A DNA stretch of 64,000 nt from Cryptomeria japonica (GCF_030272615.1 NC_081406.1:395026439-395090438); one strand, 5' to 3'. Shown: positions 1 to 13,139, counted from the stretch's first letter. The notes: generated by a model from the letters alone, not told the origin. Translations and numbers: made by a program.

Positions 1-11
1 GTTCCAGCCAA

Positions 12-926
12 GTGTCATTTTCTTCTTTGCTTGATGAAGGTGATTATGATGATCGAATGGATGGTGTCTTTAGCAATTTTACCAATGCTTTATTCAATGC
101 TGATATAGATACGGACCAGCCACTTCAGTGTCATAATGTTCATAAGGGGATTCTTCATTTTGTTTCTAACCCTTTGTATGAAGAAATAATTGATCAGCCA
201 AATGTTGTAAATGATGAACCGGTCCATAATACTGATGGAATTCCGAACAGCAATAGCATATGTTGTGAAAAATTATTTCATGATGAAAGTAAGAGGCATG
301 GATTATGTGATGATCATTTAAAACCACAAATGAAAGTGTTTCAAGTGGATATAAGTTTGGATGAAAAAGATTCAGCTAAGGATTTGCTTCAGCTAGATGT
401 ATGCATTCTTTTCCATGAATGGGATGTTGAGAATGCAGAGATTTTCAGTTTGATAAGCAAGGATAGTATGAGGTTTGATCAGCATAGTGAAGTATCACAT
501 CCGGATGGTAATGTTCATGTTCCTTGTTTGCATCAGTTGGTTAGTAGTGTCCCTCATTCTATTGATTTAAATGATAACAAGGTGAGTGCTGATAGGAATT
601 GCAATGTTGAGAATGAGTGTTTTATTTTTCAAGTTTAGCATGATGATGTCCTTGCAAATGGTAGAATTGATTGGGATAGTGAAATGCATGGTATCTTGTG
701 GGAAGGCCTCTATGGTGAATTGTCTCATATTTTTACTTGTGTTGAAGTAGTGTGTGATTACAAAGTTCAGAATCAGATAAGAGGTGAGCACACTAGTTGT
801 TTTAGTAATGAGACAAAAGAGGTGGATTTTAAAAGCTATGCTCAGTTGTTATTGGAAGGTGCCTTTGTTTGGATCATGGTATCAAGTGATGAAAATCAGA
901 TTTTTGACAGAGGTAAATTTTTGTAA
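12..926 (+). pseudogene. Unidentified plus-strand reading frame, 5' end outside window
   Basis: Two pieces, 12-638 and 684-926, share one frame and are separated only by a TAG at 636-638, where a Gln codon would fit. Together they give about 300 residues of acidic protein, rich in Asp, Glu, His and Ser. I see no zinc knuckle, no protease, RT, RNase H or integrase motif, no signal peptide and no membrane segment. The frame is open at the left edge, so the start is unknown. It ends at TAA/TAG codons from 926 on, and an AATAAA follows at 1002-1007. It could be the C-terminal part of a retrotransposon ORF or the last exon of a decayed host gene. I do not recognise the family and give no function. 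It lies immediately left of solo LTR X. Confidence 0.4.
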
Positions 927-1174
927 GTGGAGCAGTTATAATCAGTTGTGAGTTTGTTTGTATATCTTGTACAATCGCTTTGCTTTAGTTGTGTGGTTTT
1001 CAATAAAGTGCCTTGTTGTTTGGGTAGAATAAGGAAGCCCTTTTTTGGAAATGATACGAGAAGAGAAGAATTGAGAAGCGAAGAATGATCTGTCTTTGGG
1101 TGGTCTGCTTAACCAAAGATATCTGGATTCTTGTGTTGATCTCACAATCAACCATCCCTAGCCAGATCCACTAT
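927..1174 (+). other. 3' flank of the unknown ORF with AATAAA, target side of solo LTR X
   Basis: No open frame of note on the plus strand. AATAAA at 1002-1007 would suit a polyadenylation signal about 80 bases after the stop. The last bases, ACTAT at 1170-1174, are repeated at 10274-10278 and are the candidate target duplication of X. Confidence 0.4.
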
Positions 1175-2028
1175 TGGGACTGATTAAAATTGAGTAAAGT
1201 TTATAGGCCCATTTCAAAATTTTCTCTGCATACCTAAATGAGTTAGTTTGAAGGGCCTAGTTTGCGACAGGGTAAAATGGGGCCAGTTGATTTTCAGAGG
1301 TTAAGGCTCAGGATTCATGTCCCACACCTTTCATTTGGCCTATTCAGTGATGTGCAACTTTCAAAATTCAATTTGGATAAGTTTATGAGGTACCCACTTT
1401 GAGGGGTGAGCTGGAAGTGCATTTTAGGCACAAATGCATATTTTATTGAGTAGCCTACTTTGAGCGATTACATCTTTTTCCCTATTGATCATCATGGAGA
1501 ATTTCAAAATGAATTCAATTGTATGCATTAATGTGAGTTATCCTGCAAAATTTTAGGTCTTGACGAATCCATTTGCTCAGTTTTCAAAGCCGAATCCGTT
1601 TGCAGTTTGTATGTTTTGGCAAGTCCCTGTTTCGACAGCTAGTCGGAGCCCTGTTTTGCACAAGTGTAAAAGTTGCCTCAGTAAGCATCATGTTAGAATG
1701 TTTGTTCCAGGATAATCTTGGTATAAATGATGAGCTACGTTTCAAATTTCAAGCCTCTATCATTTCGTTTGATCGGTTCTCAAAAGAGCTCATTTTACCA
1801 TCAAATTCAGTTATCCGCACTCTAGTGTTATATCAGTTAATGTAGCTGTCTTGGTGAGTGCACCATTTGCATCCTGTCAGTTTGGTGATCGAACTGAGAA
1901 TTCAAAGATTTAATATGTACTTTAAGGTACCTATGTTTCAAATTTGAGGGCCTACGGACATCGTTTGATATTTTTAAGAAAGGCGTCATGTGTTGCCAGG
2001 ACATTGCCTTCATCAGGTCCGCAGTGTC

Positions 2029-5000
2029 GACAAAGCCAGTTGGGCATTTTTGAAAATTATTATCTCTTCGCTCGTGACTCATATTGAGAAACCGTTTGGT
2101 AGAAGTCATCCTTGTATATCAGAGTACACGCCTGTCAGATGGCGAGCTCCAGAAAGGTGTTTTGACAGGTTTGAAAATTACGTCTTCGCGATTAAATGCA
2201 AAAATTGTGGCATAATTGCCTGAAGGTTGTAAAATGCGGATTAATGATCCGAAAATGATGCCGATCATTTCATGGGGTATGTTTGAGGTCCGTGAAGCAT
2301 TTCAAAGGCTAGTTGCTTGAAATCAATTTTTTTTTTAGTCGGACCCACTTTGGGGCCCGACCTGGCTCATGCTCGCGCATTATTTTATTGGCGACTTGGC
2401 TTTATGAGAATTTCTAGAGTAATGTTGACGTCCATTGTTGGAGTCGAATACTTATATGTTTCCCACTAGAGGATAATGCAAAAATGGGAATGCCTCTCTT
2501 GATCTATACAACCAAGGTATTTTGCATGCTAGATGTAAGCAATGGAGGGGTGTGGGAATTGGTTGATAAAGATAAGATAGAAGCAGCCATTGACCTTCGC
2601 GATGATGTTATTACAAAACTTGAAATCCTGGATAATGCTCACATTGATCTCACCCTCTCTGCTACATGTAATGATTTTGGACGATTACATACCAAAGGCT
2701 GCCATAAACAAAAAGTATGAAAATGCAAATTGGCTGGTGTATAGCCATCTATCTAAGCTCACGTGGTTTGTGAATTGGCAATGTAAAATTTTTAAGAAAA
2801 GAAGCATAGTAATAGAAAACCATTGCTGACCTCCTCTCACGTGATGGTTGGTGAAGAGGCTATAGAAACCATCAAGCTACAGCAAGTGCACTTGGCAAGT
2901 GAACTTGGCAAATTTTCCCTCTACTGTGGAGTTTAGAAAGGTGTTGATGTTTCCAGCCAATGCAATTTTGGCATTCCTTCCCTCATGTGGCCTGTGAAAA
3001 GGGGTTAAACTTCAAAACTAAATTCACATAGCAATTGGCATGACTCCCCTCTTTGCATGACAGGGAAGGTAAAGTAGCAGCTAGAGTCTTTTGAAGAATG
3101 CAGTGTGCGTGGAGTTTAGCATGGTGTTTGGAGTGCTCTAGCAGTGATTTCTTCCTCACATGCCTCCCCCTTCTCTTTCTCTGCTAGCAATGGATGGCAG
3201 ATGATAGATGGCGTTGAACAGCACCAGCCACAATAAAATTAAATTAATGCTTTAGTAGAATGCAGAGTATGGGGAAGGCACAAAATACATTCAAGCAAAT
3301 GCAATTGGCTGTTAAAAGCCATAAACCCCCCTCTGCGTGGAGTGGAAAGAATTAAGGAACTGCAGCATCCATCCTCCTATCTCACGTGGCATGCAATGCA
3401 ATGTGGAGTTCAGATCAAATTCATTCAACAACAACTTCCTCCCTGAATGGAAGCCAGTGGAGGATAAAGAGACTTCAAACCATTTGGAATTTCAAACAGC
3501 ACTTGGGCATCGATTTATCTGGAGAAAACGTTGGAAATGGTTCTCATAAACTTTGATGATTGGACATTGCCAGGCATAAAATTTTGTGTGTTTTATGAAG
3601 AGCAATGAAAATTATAAGATAAATGCTAGAGTGCTTGCTGGACATGGCGTTGAAGTTGGAAATCGACTGCAGAGGCTTTGTCAGAGCAATGTGGCATTAC
3701 AAGGCATTGAAACCTTCAGCAAATTGAAACTATTGACAATTCCCCTGCTGCGTGGAAGTGGCAAGTAATTAGTTTTAAAAGATATAGCAAACAAATGCCA
3801 GTTTAAATAAGTTTCTACAGCTCCAGCCAAACCATCCCCTGCTAACATGGATGTTCAGGTCCATTCTCCCTCCTGTGCGTGGTTTAAAAGGCCATCGAAA
3901 TCCATGCAAATAAAAAAATCGCCATTAAAACTCAGGAAAAGCTTCAAAAAGGCATTCCCAGGCTAAAAGTATTTATCCCACATTGCCTGGGAAGTGTAAC
4001 TTTCTGGTAGTTAAGTATAAGGCTCCACCATACTATAATGTCAAAGCCTTAAAGGCTTTTGATGGATGGTGCCCGATGGCGCCCAAGGCGGGCCCACGCG
4101 AGAACACGCTTCTCAAGGCGACAAAGGAGATGACTGAGAAGCGACCAGGTGGAACCCACATAGGCATGCTTCCCGAGACAGACAGGAAAAATTTTGCAAA
4201 GGAAGGACGGCTTAACGAGTGAGCAAGTTCGAGATGGATCAACGGTGCGCGCTATTTCGCGAAAGGAAGATGCACGCATGTTACACCCTGCGAAGTTGTG
4301 AAATCCAGGTGGTGGGTACAGTCAGATGTCCAGCAGGTGGGTCTCGGTGAGGTGGCAGTGACGTGGCACACAGTTGGTGCACAGGTGGTAGTCCAGTGGC
4401 AATGACATGGCACTGAGGTGGTGTACACGTGGCAGCCAAGTGACGGATGAGCAAGCGAACATGTGGCGGTGATGAGGTGTCATCCCTGGTGGCCTCCGAT
4501 CAACCCCATCGACCAATCAGAGGCCGCCACGTGGCAAAGAGTCAGAGCACATCAGAGGCAAAAATCAAGATTAAAATGAGTAAATGATATAGTCTAAACT
4601 ATATTAAATTTCGAAAAATTTAAATGATTGAGTACATTGGGGAATTAATTCGCCCAGGGTCTAAATTTTGGCCAAAATATAAAGTGCTATATGTCTTCGG
4701 AAAGCTCTCGGAGTGAGAAATCTGATTATGAGGTTAATTTTGACAAATGTGGGATATTTTGGAAGCAGTATCCACGGGAAAAAAATTTAGTTAGAGGGGA
4801 GACACTTGGCAATTTTCAGTTGTAGATTTGATTCTCTTCCCTCTCCTTCTTATTCCCAATTCTTCTCAGTTGTAGGGGTTCCAGTTTTTGAGAGATTTGC
4901 TCCAAGGGAGAAATCCGAAATTGCAGGTTCCAGTGATGGCAACCTTTTATCAATGCAAATGACAGTGTGTTCGTCTATGTTTTCTGTGTTGTCTTTACTG

Positions 5001-5803
5001 TAGGTTTAGTTTCAGTTTGCAGGTTCACACATATGCAAGGCATGTGTGAGTTTCCATGAAATTGTCTCCAAAATGTACTCAGATTCATATAATTTCATAT
5101 TATCAAGGATAATTTGAGTTGTCTCTTTAAGATTCCTCTAAGAGTGTAATGTTGTCTTTTAGGCATTCTTCAAGGAAGGATTTAAATCCTAAAACCCAAC
5201 ATTAATGATTTTTAATGCATATTGGATATCTACATATAAGTATGGTTTTGTGATAGAGCATAGGATTGTATTAATGTAAGACATTGATACATGAAAATTT
5301 AAAGTTGAAAAGAACTTGCATCTGAGATTTCTCATCCAGTTTTATTCATGACTCTGTGGCCTAGATAAGGCACTGGTCTCTTGTAATATTGAAAGGTTGT
5401 CAGAACACCTTTTAAAAATAAAAAATCAGAATATCTTTTTATATTTTATGTTATGTGGAAGTGTCCCTCCATCTCATGATTCAAAATGTTGAGTTGCAAG
5501 TGTGGATCTAGCCCATCTGCAATTATCTCTTAGTTTTTGAACCTTTTGAGATCCATCTGCTTTTGATTGATGCAGTCTTGTGTGTAATAGGTCTGATTAA
5601 ATGCATCAAAGGTATACCCACCTAGGTTTTGCAGAGCTTGAAGAGTAGAAGGATTAATATCCTTGTCATGTTGTCCAAGCCCTGAGGTGTTTCATTGATT
5701 GAGATTGGCTATCTCATAGATAGATTTGCAGGTATACTTGGGTTATCACTTTTGGTGAACAACAATTGGATCTTGGATCCAACATCATAAATTGATTTTA
5801 ATT
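2029..5803 (+). repeat. Tandem duplication inside X, unit 1
   Basis: The block beginning GACAAAGCCAGT and ending with ATTGATTTTAATT is followed at once by a second copy that starts at the same GACAAAGCCAGT (5804). Unit length is 3775 bases here. X' has the corresponding sequence only once, so X gained a copy. Confidence 0.85.
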
Positions 5804-8800
5804 GACAAAGCCAGTTGGGCATTTTCGAAAATTAATATCTCTTCGCTCGGGACTCGTCTTGAGAAACCGTTTGGTAGAAGTCATCCTTGTATGCAGAGTA
5901 CACGCCTGTCAGATGGCGAGCTCCAGAAAGGTGTTTTGACAGGTTTGAAAATTACGTCTTCGCGATTCAATGTGAAAATTGTGGCATAATTGCCTGAAGG
6001 TTGTAAAATGCGGATTAATGATCCGAAAATGATGCCGATCATTTCCTGAGGTATGTTTGAGGTCAGTGAAGCATTTCAAAGGCCAGTTGCTTGAAATCAA
6101 TTTTTTTTTTAGTCGGACCCACTTTGGGGCCCGACCTGGCTCATGCTCACGCATTCTTTTATTGGCGACTTGGCTTTATGAGCATTTCTAGAGTAATGTT
6201 GACGTCCATTGTTGGAGTTGAATACTTATATGTTTCCCACTAGAGGATAATGCAAAAATGGGAATGCCTCTCTTGATCTATACAACCAAGGTATTTTGCA
6301 TGCTAGATGTAAGCAATGTAGGGGTGTGGGAATTGGTTGATAAAGATAAGATAGAAGCAACCATTGACCTTCGTGATGATGTTATTACAAAACTTGAAAT
6401 CCTAGATAATGCTCGCATTGATCTCACCCTCTCTACCGAATGTAATGATTTTGGATAATTAAATACCAAAGGCTGCCATAAACAAAAAGTATGAAAATGC
6501 AAATTGGCTGGTGTATAGCCATCTATCTAAGCTCATGTGGTTTGTGAATTGGCAATGTAAAATTGTTAAGAAAAGAAGCATAGAAATAGAAAACCAATGC
6601 TGGCCTCCTCTCACGTGATGGTTGGTGAAGAGGCTATAGAAACCATCAAGCTACAGCAAGTGCACTTGGCAAGTGAACTAGGCGAATTTTCCCTCTACTG
6701 TGGAGTTTAGTAAGGTGTTGATGTTTCCAGCCAATGTAGTTTTGGCATTCCTTCCCTCACGTGGCCTGTGAAAAGGGGTTAAACTTCAAAACTAAATTCA
6801 TATAGAAATTGGCATGACTCCCCTCTTTGCATGATAGGGAAGGTAAAGTAGCAGCTGGAGTCTTTTGAAGAATGCAACGTGTCTGGAGTTTAGTGTGGTG
6901 TTTGGAGTGCTCTAGCCGTGATTTCTTCCTCATGTGCCTCCCCCTTCTCTTTCTCTGCTGGCAATGGATGGCAGATGATAGATGGTGTTGAACAACAGTA
7001 GCCACAATAAACTTAAAATAATGCTTTAGTAGAATGCAGAGTATGGGGAAGGCACAAAATACATTCAAGCAAATGCAATTGACTGTTAAAAGCCATAAAC
7101 CCCCCTCTGCGTGGAGTGGAAAGAACTAAGGAACTGCAACATCCATCCTCCTTTCTCACGTGGCGTGCAATGCAATGTGGAATTCAGATCAAATTCATTC
7201 AACAACAACTTCCTCCCTGCGTGGAAGCTAGTGGAGGATAAAGAGACTTCAAACCATTTGGAATTTCAAACTACACTTGGGCATCGATTTATCTGGAGAA
7301 AACGTTGGAAATGGTTCTCATAAACTTTGATGAATGCACATTGCCAGGCATAAAATTTTGTGTGTTTTATGAAGAGCAATGAAAATTATAAGATAAATGC
7401 CAAAGTGCTTGCTGGACATGGCGTTGAAGTTGGAAATCGACTGCAGAGGCTTTGTCAGAGCAATGTGGCATTACAAGGCATTGAAACCTTCAGCAAATTG
7501 AAACTATTGACAATTCCCCTGCTGCGTGGAAGTGGCAAGTAATTATTTTTAAAAGATATAGCAAACAAATGCCAGTGTAAATAAGTTTCTACAGCTCCAG
7601 CCAAACCATCCCCTCCTCACATGGATGTTCAGGTCCATTCTCCCTCCTGTGCATGGTTGAAAAGGCCATCGAAATCCATGCAAATAAAAAAATCACCATT
7701 AAAACTCTAAAAAAGCTTCAAAAATGCATTCCCAGGCTAAAAGTATTTATCCCACATTGGCTGGGAAGTGTAACTTTTTGGTATTTATGTATAAGGCTCC
7801 ACCATACTATAATGTCAAAGCCTTAAAGGCTTTTGATGGATGGTGCCCGATGGCGCCCAAGGCAGGCCCACGCGCGAACAGGCTTCCCGAGGTGACAGAA
7901 GAGATGACTGAGTAGCGACCAGGTGGACCCCACGTAGGCATGCTTCCCGAGGTAGATAGGTGAAATTTTGCAAAGGAAGGCCGATTTAACGAGTGATCAA
8001 GTTTGAGATGGATCAACGGTGCGTGCTATTTCGTGAAAGGAAGATGCACGTGAGTTACACCCTGTGAAGTTGCCAAATCCAGGTGGCAGGTACAGTCAGA
8101 TGTCCAGCAGGCAGGTCCCGGTGAGGTGGCAGTGATGTGGCACACAGTTGGCGCACAGGTGGCAGCCCGGTGGTGATGACGTGGCACTGAGGTTGTGTAC
8201 ACGTGGCAGCCAAGTGACGGATGAGCAAGCGAACATGTGGCGATGATGAGGTGTCATCCTAGGTGGCTTCCGGTCAACCCCATCGAGCAATCAGAGGCCA
8301 CCATGTGGCAAAGCGTCAGAGCACATCAGAGGCAAAAATCAAAATTAAAATGAGTAAATGATATAGTCTAAACTATATTCAATTTCGAAAAATTTAAATG
8401 ATTGAGCACATTGGGGAATTAATTCGCCCAGGGTCTAAATTTTGGCCAAAATATAAAGTGTTATATGTTTTCGAAAAGCTCTCGGAGTGAGGAATTCGAT
8501 TATGATGTTAATTTTAACAAATGTGGGATATTTTGGAAGCAGTGTCCACGGGAAAAAAATTTAGTTAGAGGGGAGACACTTGGCAATTTTCAGTTGTAGA
8601 TTTGATTCTCTTCCCTCTCCTTCTTATTCCCAATTCTTCTCAATTGTAGGGGTTCCAATTTTTGAGAGATTTGCTCCAAGGGAGAAATCCGAAATTGCAG
8701 GTTCCAGTGATGGCATCCTTTTATCAATGCAAATGACAGTGTGTTCATCTATGTTTTCATTGTTGTCTTTACTGTAGGTTTAGTTTCAGTTTGCAGGTTC

Positions 8801-9577
8801 ACACATATGCAAGGCATGTGTGAGTTTCCATGAAATATTCTCCAAAATGTACTCAGATTCATATAATTTCATATTATCAAGGATAATTTGAGTTGTCTCT
8901 TTTAGATTCCTCTAAGAGTGTAATGTTGTCTTTTGGGTATTCTTCAAGGAAGGATTTAAATCCTAAAACCCAGCATTAATGATTTTGAATGGATATTGGA
9001 TATCTACATATAAATATGGTTTTGTGATAGAGCAGAGGATTGTATTAATGTAAGGCATTGATACATGAAAATTTAATGTTGAAAAGAACTTGCATCTAAG
9101 ATTTCTCATCCAGTTTTATGCATGACTCTGTGGCCTGGATAAGGCACTGGTCTCTTGTAATATTGAAAGGTTGTCAGAACACCTTTTAAATATAAAAAAT
9201 CAGAATATCTTTTTATATTTTATGTTATGTGGAAGTGTCCCTCCATCTCATGATTCAAAATGTTGAGTTGCAAGTGTGGATCTAGCCCATCTGCAGTTAT
9301 CTCTTAGTTTTTGAACCTTTTGAGATCCATCTGCTTTTGATTGATGCAGTCTTATGTGTAATAGGTTTGATTAAATGCATCAAAGGTATACCCGCCTAGG
9401 TTTTGCAGAGCCTAAAGAGTAGAAGGATTCATATCCTTGTCATGTTGTCCAAGCCCTGAGGTGTTTCATTGATTGAGATTGGCTATCTCATAGATAGATT
9501 TGCAGGTATACTTGGGTTATCACTTTTGGTGAACAACAATTGGATCTTGGATCCAACATCATAAATTGATTTTAATT
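5804..9577 (+). repeat. Tandem duplication inside X, unit 2
   Basis: Second copy of the block at 2029-5803, 3774 bases long. By eye it differs by a few percent in most stretches (for example the 5815-5905 segment against 2040-2130), so the duplication is not recent and is unlikely to be an assembly artefact. After 9577 the sequence continues into the unduplicated LTR tail (9578-10274). Confidence 0.85.
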
Positions 9578-10229
9578 TTTTATACATTTATGTTATCTAG
9601 CCAACATGTAATTTGATATTGTATATATATCTTTGTAAGCCGACATAAGGCATGTAAAGTTGTATAGGGTATATAGGACAGTTTGATAGATCATTTTTTA
9701 TCAAGAAAAAAAAGAGACATATGATAGGAGATTATAGATATGTAAATGTAATATGATGCGAAATATATCAAAGAGATCATGTATGTGAGGAAATTCATGT
9801 AATGGTTATTCCGATAAAGGGTTTAGGGTTTCAGACCGGAACAAACAGAGCTTAAATCAAAACTGTATTCTGGCATAGAAGATGCTATCTTAGTAGTTCA
9901 CACTTATCCAGATTGTAGTTTGGAATTTTATATAGTCAGTGAGTCTCCTTTTGTGATTTAGCAGTGTACTCTAGGTTGTAAGCCTTCCTACAAGTGGGGG
10001 CCCCTCATATTTTGTAATATCTCTTCATATGACCAGTGGATTGATATTTTGGGTCACAAATCCCATCGTGGTTTTTCCTCTTTGAGGTTTTCCACATATA
10101 AGTCTATGTTTTATGGTTCTCATTTATGTGATTTGCTTATTGGTTGCTTTACTTCTTTCAATTCTATATGTATCGGTATACCGGTTGGTGTATGCATGTT
10201 CTAATAAGGCTAAAATTTATCGTTCTAGT

Positions 10230-10262
10230 ATAACACTAATTCACCCCCCCTCTTAGTGTTAT
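10230..10262 (+). promoter_or_regulatory. LTR-terminal stem-loop with C-tract loop (X)
   Basis: ATAACACTAA (10230-10239) pairs perfectly with TTAGTGTTAT (10253-10262). The loop is TTCACCCCCCCTC. It lies 12 bases before the LTR end CCAACA. The same design with different stems ends most other copia-type LTRs in this window. Confidence 0.75.
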
Positions 10263-10274
10263 CGGTTTCCAACA

Positions 10275-11538
10275 CTATTCCGGTGTATCCACCTTATCCT
10301 ATACAGTTTCAATATTATCTATAGGTTTCTCTATATTTTGTATAGGTATTTCTACGAGAGGAATATCCTCTAATATTTTATGATCCAAAACTGATGTATC
10401 CATTCCCAATATGCCTTTCCTCTTATTATCTACCAGGATGTTTGGAGTTTTAGACTTTTGAGGGACATCCGGTGATGTAAAGAATCCAAGTTTATCTACA
10501 AATAATTTTACCCAAGCCTCATGTGTCTCCTTAACTATCTCATTTACTCTACCTACCATGAGATTCACATGCTGATGTTCACTTCAAAAATTGTTTTATT
10601 TACAAAATCTAAACACTACTGCATCTCTTCATCAGTTATGGCTCCACAAATAGTTAACAACTCTTATATTTTTATGTGTTTATCCTCTTCAGCCGCAGAT
10701 AACCTTCTAGCATCTAGTTTATTGTACAAGTCTATCGATATCTTTATTTCAATCTCTAAAAGTGCTTTCTTATATATATATATATCTAAGTACAACAAAA
10801 TTGATTCCTCTATTTCCATTTGCTCCTTATCATCCATATGTACATAGTAATGTTGTATATTACTCAAAATTCAATCTTTAGTTATTTGATCAATCAACTC
10901 AACAACTCAGAGAGGAGGAATGACTTCAATACTCTTACCGGATTCGAGAGCTATATCTACAATTGATTTCTTCTTTGTGTCGGGAGTAGAAGTAGACTCC
11001 ATAACTAGTTTCCTCTTCCGTGTGGGCTTCCTCTCCTTTGAAATTTTCTTTGGGGGTGCCAGAGGGGTGATGTTTACTCTCTACTTCATTATTTCCTCAA
11101 CCTTCTTCCTTGGTATCCTTTTGAAAGTCTTGGGAATCTGTGAGGGCACAACATCAGTATTAGAAGCAGATGTAATAGGGGAAATATAAGTCTCTAGTTT
11201 CTTCCTCTTTACTACACCCTTGCCAATTGCTACTACCAGTGATGATTGAACTGCTTCCGAAGAAGATCCTTTAGCTAGTTCAATAATCTGTTTGATTTTA
11301 GAAGACATCTTCTCCACAGCTTCCCCAACCTTATTGATCTTTCCTTCCCTTTTCATCTTACTAAATCCACTTTCAACATCAGTTTCTTTTTGCTTTGCAG
11401 TCCCAAAGGCTTTCTCTGCTTCATCAACCAAGGCATCAATAAGTCTTGGCATACAAGTCCAAGATCTCAGCATATATCGCATATCCCATCTCTTTGATCC
11501 AGATCTTCTATGGTTGCACTGCATCCATTAGTGTTTCA
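10275..11538 (-). pseudogene. Element K, second ORF, C-terminal part (unrecognised protein)
   Basis: Minus-strand pieces at 11081-11524 and 10299-10568 plus frame-shifted stretches between them give about 400 residues: a Lys/Glu-rich, probably coiled segment (IDALVDEAEKAF onwards), a basic patch with repeated KR/KK, then an acidic C-terminus. Joined across element H, the frame continues from the right-hand part (39688-40696): removing H and one copy of its target duplication leaves an open frame across the junction. A TAG sits a few codons after the junction, and a frameshift follows near 11450. I see no pol motifs. I do not recognise the family. The left end abuts solo LTR X, which may have cut the ORF again. 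Confidence 0.55.
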
Positions 11539-13139
11539 TGTTGGCATTGGGTTTTCATTGATGTCAACCAGTATGGGATGAATACCATTATGAGAGATCT
11601 ATGTGCAACACTGTCAAGGAGGAGTAGAGGTTGAGATATCTTTGATATCACCTTGTGTTGCAGAACACCGGTAAGGTAAGGAAGATAACCCTGGTACATA
11701 AGTTGGTGCCTGACTTGTGTGGATGGAATGGTAAGGTGATCGATACTGATACAATGCATCACCAGTAAGGAAAGGATGTCAACTGATAAGTGATGTGTTG
11801 ACATGGGGAAGTTAGATCAACCAAGTGAGTGGTTGTCTACCTGCAAAGGTCATGACCAGTATACAAGTAGGATGAGCAAGGTGCTTGGATGTTTTTTGTG
11901 ATGAAGAGGTAGAATGTTATCTAAATCACATAAACACTGGAGGAGAAAGAATGAACAGATCATAGGTATACTATAAGGTTGTAGGACAATAGGACTCCCA
12001 CCTGATGAAGATGTAGTCATCATGAGAAGTAATGACTGACAGTGAATGTGCCAACACCAGATCACATGTGTCTATTTGAAGATATGCTGCACAAATAGGG
12101 ATGTAACATGAGTACATTGCAGAAAGTAGATGGTGTCACTCCACCGAGATATGGTCAGAGTTAATTAGGGAAAAGGCATAGCTGAGCAGATGTAGATAGA
12201 GGAATATTGGCCTAATTAAAGATGGAGTTTGTTGAATGTTGATGACATGGTGTCATCAAGAGTGTTTACCGGTATGGAAGTCCATCAGTAATATGGACAA
12301 GGTGCAGATGCAGATGTCTTCCCACCTTGTGGGAATTAGCATGCTTTGAATAGACATGTCTGGAGACCAGTTTAGGTGTCCCACTGACAGTTTAGCAAAG
12401 TGCAGACATGATGAGTTAACCATAGAATGTGAGATACCGACAGTGTTGGCAAACCGACAGAAAAGAGGAACCGGTAGAGTGTTTGGTCGATGATCCTATC
12501 GGGACCAACATGAAGTGTCAAGCTAGTAGTTGGTTAACATGGATGCCACATGGAGTCAAGGTGGCAGACCTACATTCGAATGAAGAAGGAATGCACACCA
12601 ATGGGGTAGTTGCAGAGTTAGTCAACATTAATGGAAGACCCCACAAAAAATGGGAAGTGTTGTAGAGGTTTACGATCAAGGTTTGGAGGACAACTACAAG
12701 CCAACTAAGAGTGATTGAAGAGATCAAGGTGGATGAAGGAAATAGTAAGAAAGATCTTGGTGTCTCACCAAGAGATCGATCGATAGGGTAAAAAGAAGAT
12801 CACCAAAGATAGAAGGCATGGTCAAGATGGTGCAATAATGGCGGAGTTGTAAAAATGGTTATCTGGGAGATCAGATTGGGGAAGATCTGATTGGATTTGG
12901 TTTGCCTTGAGGGTAATGAGGAAACCCTAACTGCCTAGTTTTTGAATTGACTTTTGGTGGGAAAACCAGTCTATAAATATGCAAGCCAAATAAATAGTTA
13001 AGGTGCTGCCGAAGAGAAGAGGATAGTGCTACTACAAAGTGATTGAGTGTTACTTCTACATGTGAGAGAAAATCAGCCAAGTGCTCAAAGAGTATCTAAG
13101 AAAAAAGGGAGAGTGAAGAGAAGAACTGGTAGTGGTTAT
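11539..13139 (+). repeat. H 5' LTR, left part
   Basis: It matches the 3' LTR of H (37463-39019) along its length, with many point differences. The first bases TGTTGGCATTGGG..ACC are absent from the 3' LTR, which begins TGTAGTATGGG, so one LTR has lost or gained about 27 bases. The match stops at AGTGGTTAT (13131-13139), where T1 begins. Confidence 0.85.

Larger units (their letters stand above)
1175..10274 (+). mobile_element. Solo LTR X, giant copia-type LTR enlarged by a tandem duplication
   Basis: This sequence and X' (30910-35957) share their left end (TTGGGACT then an A/T-rich stretch), several kilobases of middle, and a right end of the same style: a C-tract hairpin followed by CCAACA or CCTAACA. 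No primer-binding site follows the right end and no polypurine tract precedes the left end, so it is read as a solo LTR. The flanks repeat ACTAT (1170-1174 and 10274-10278); CACTATT is shared by both edges, so the exact edge is uncertain by one or two bases. Without the 3775-base duplication the LTR would be about 5.3 kb, close to the 5.05 kb of X'. No credible protein is encoded; the short frames inside are not conserved as coding. Confidence 0.65.

Noticed and set aside
4033-4516. Overlapping minus-strand frames in X, also present at 7807-8290 and partly at 33756-34001
   Set aside because: They recur because the LTR is repeated. The frames differ between copies, start in different places and come from the ACGTGG/GGTGGC-rich stretch; no sign of protein-level conservation.
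1175-10274. X as a complete retrotransposon with 4.6 kb and 3.8 kb LTRs
   Set aside because: No internal region, primer site or polypurine tract between the two units; a tandem duplication inside one LTR explains the structure better.
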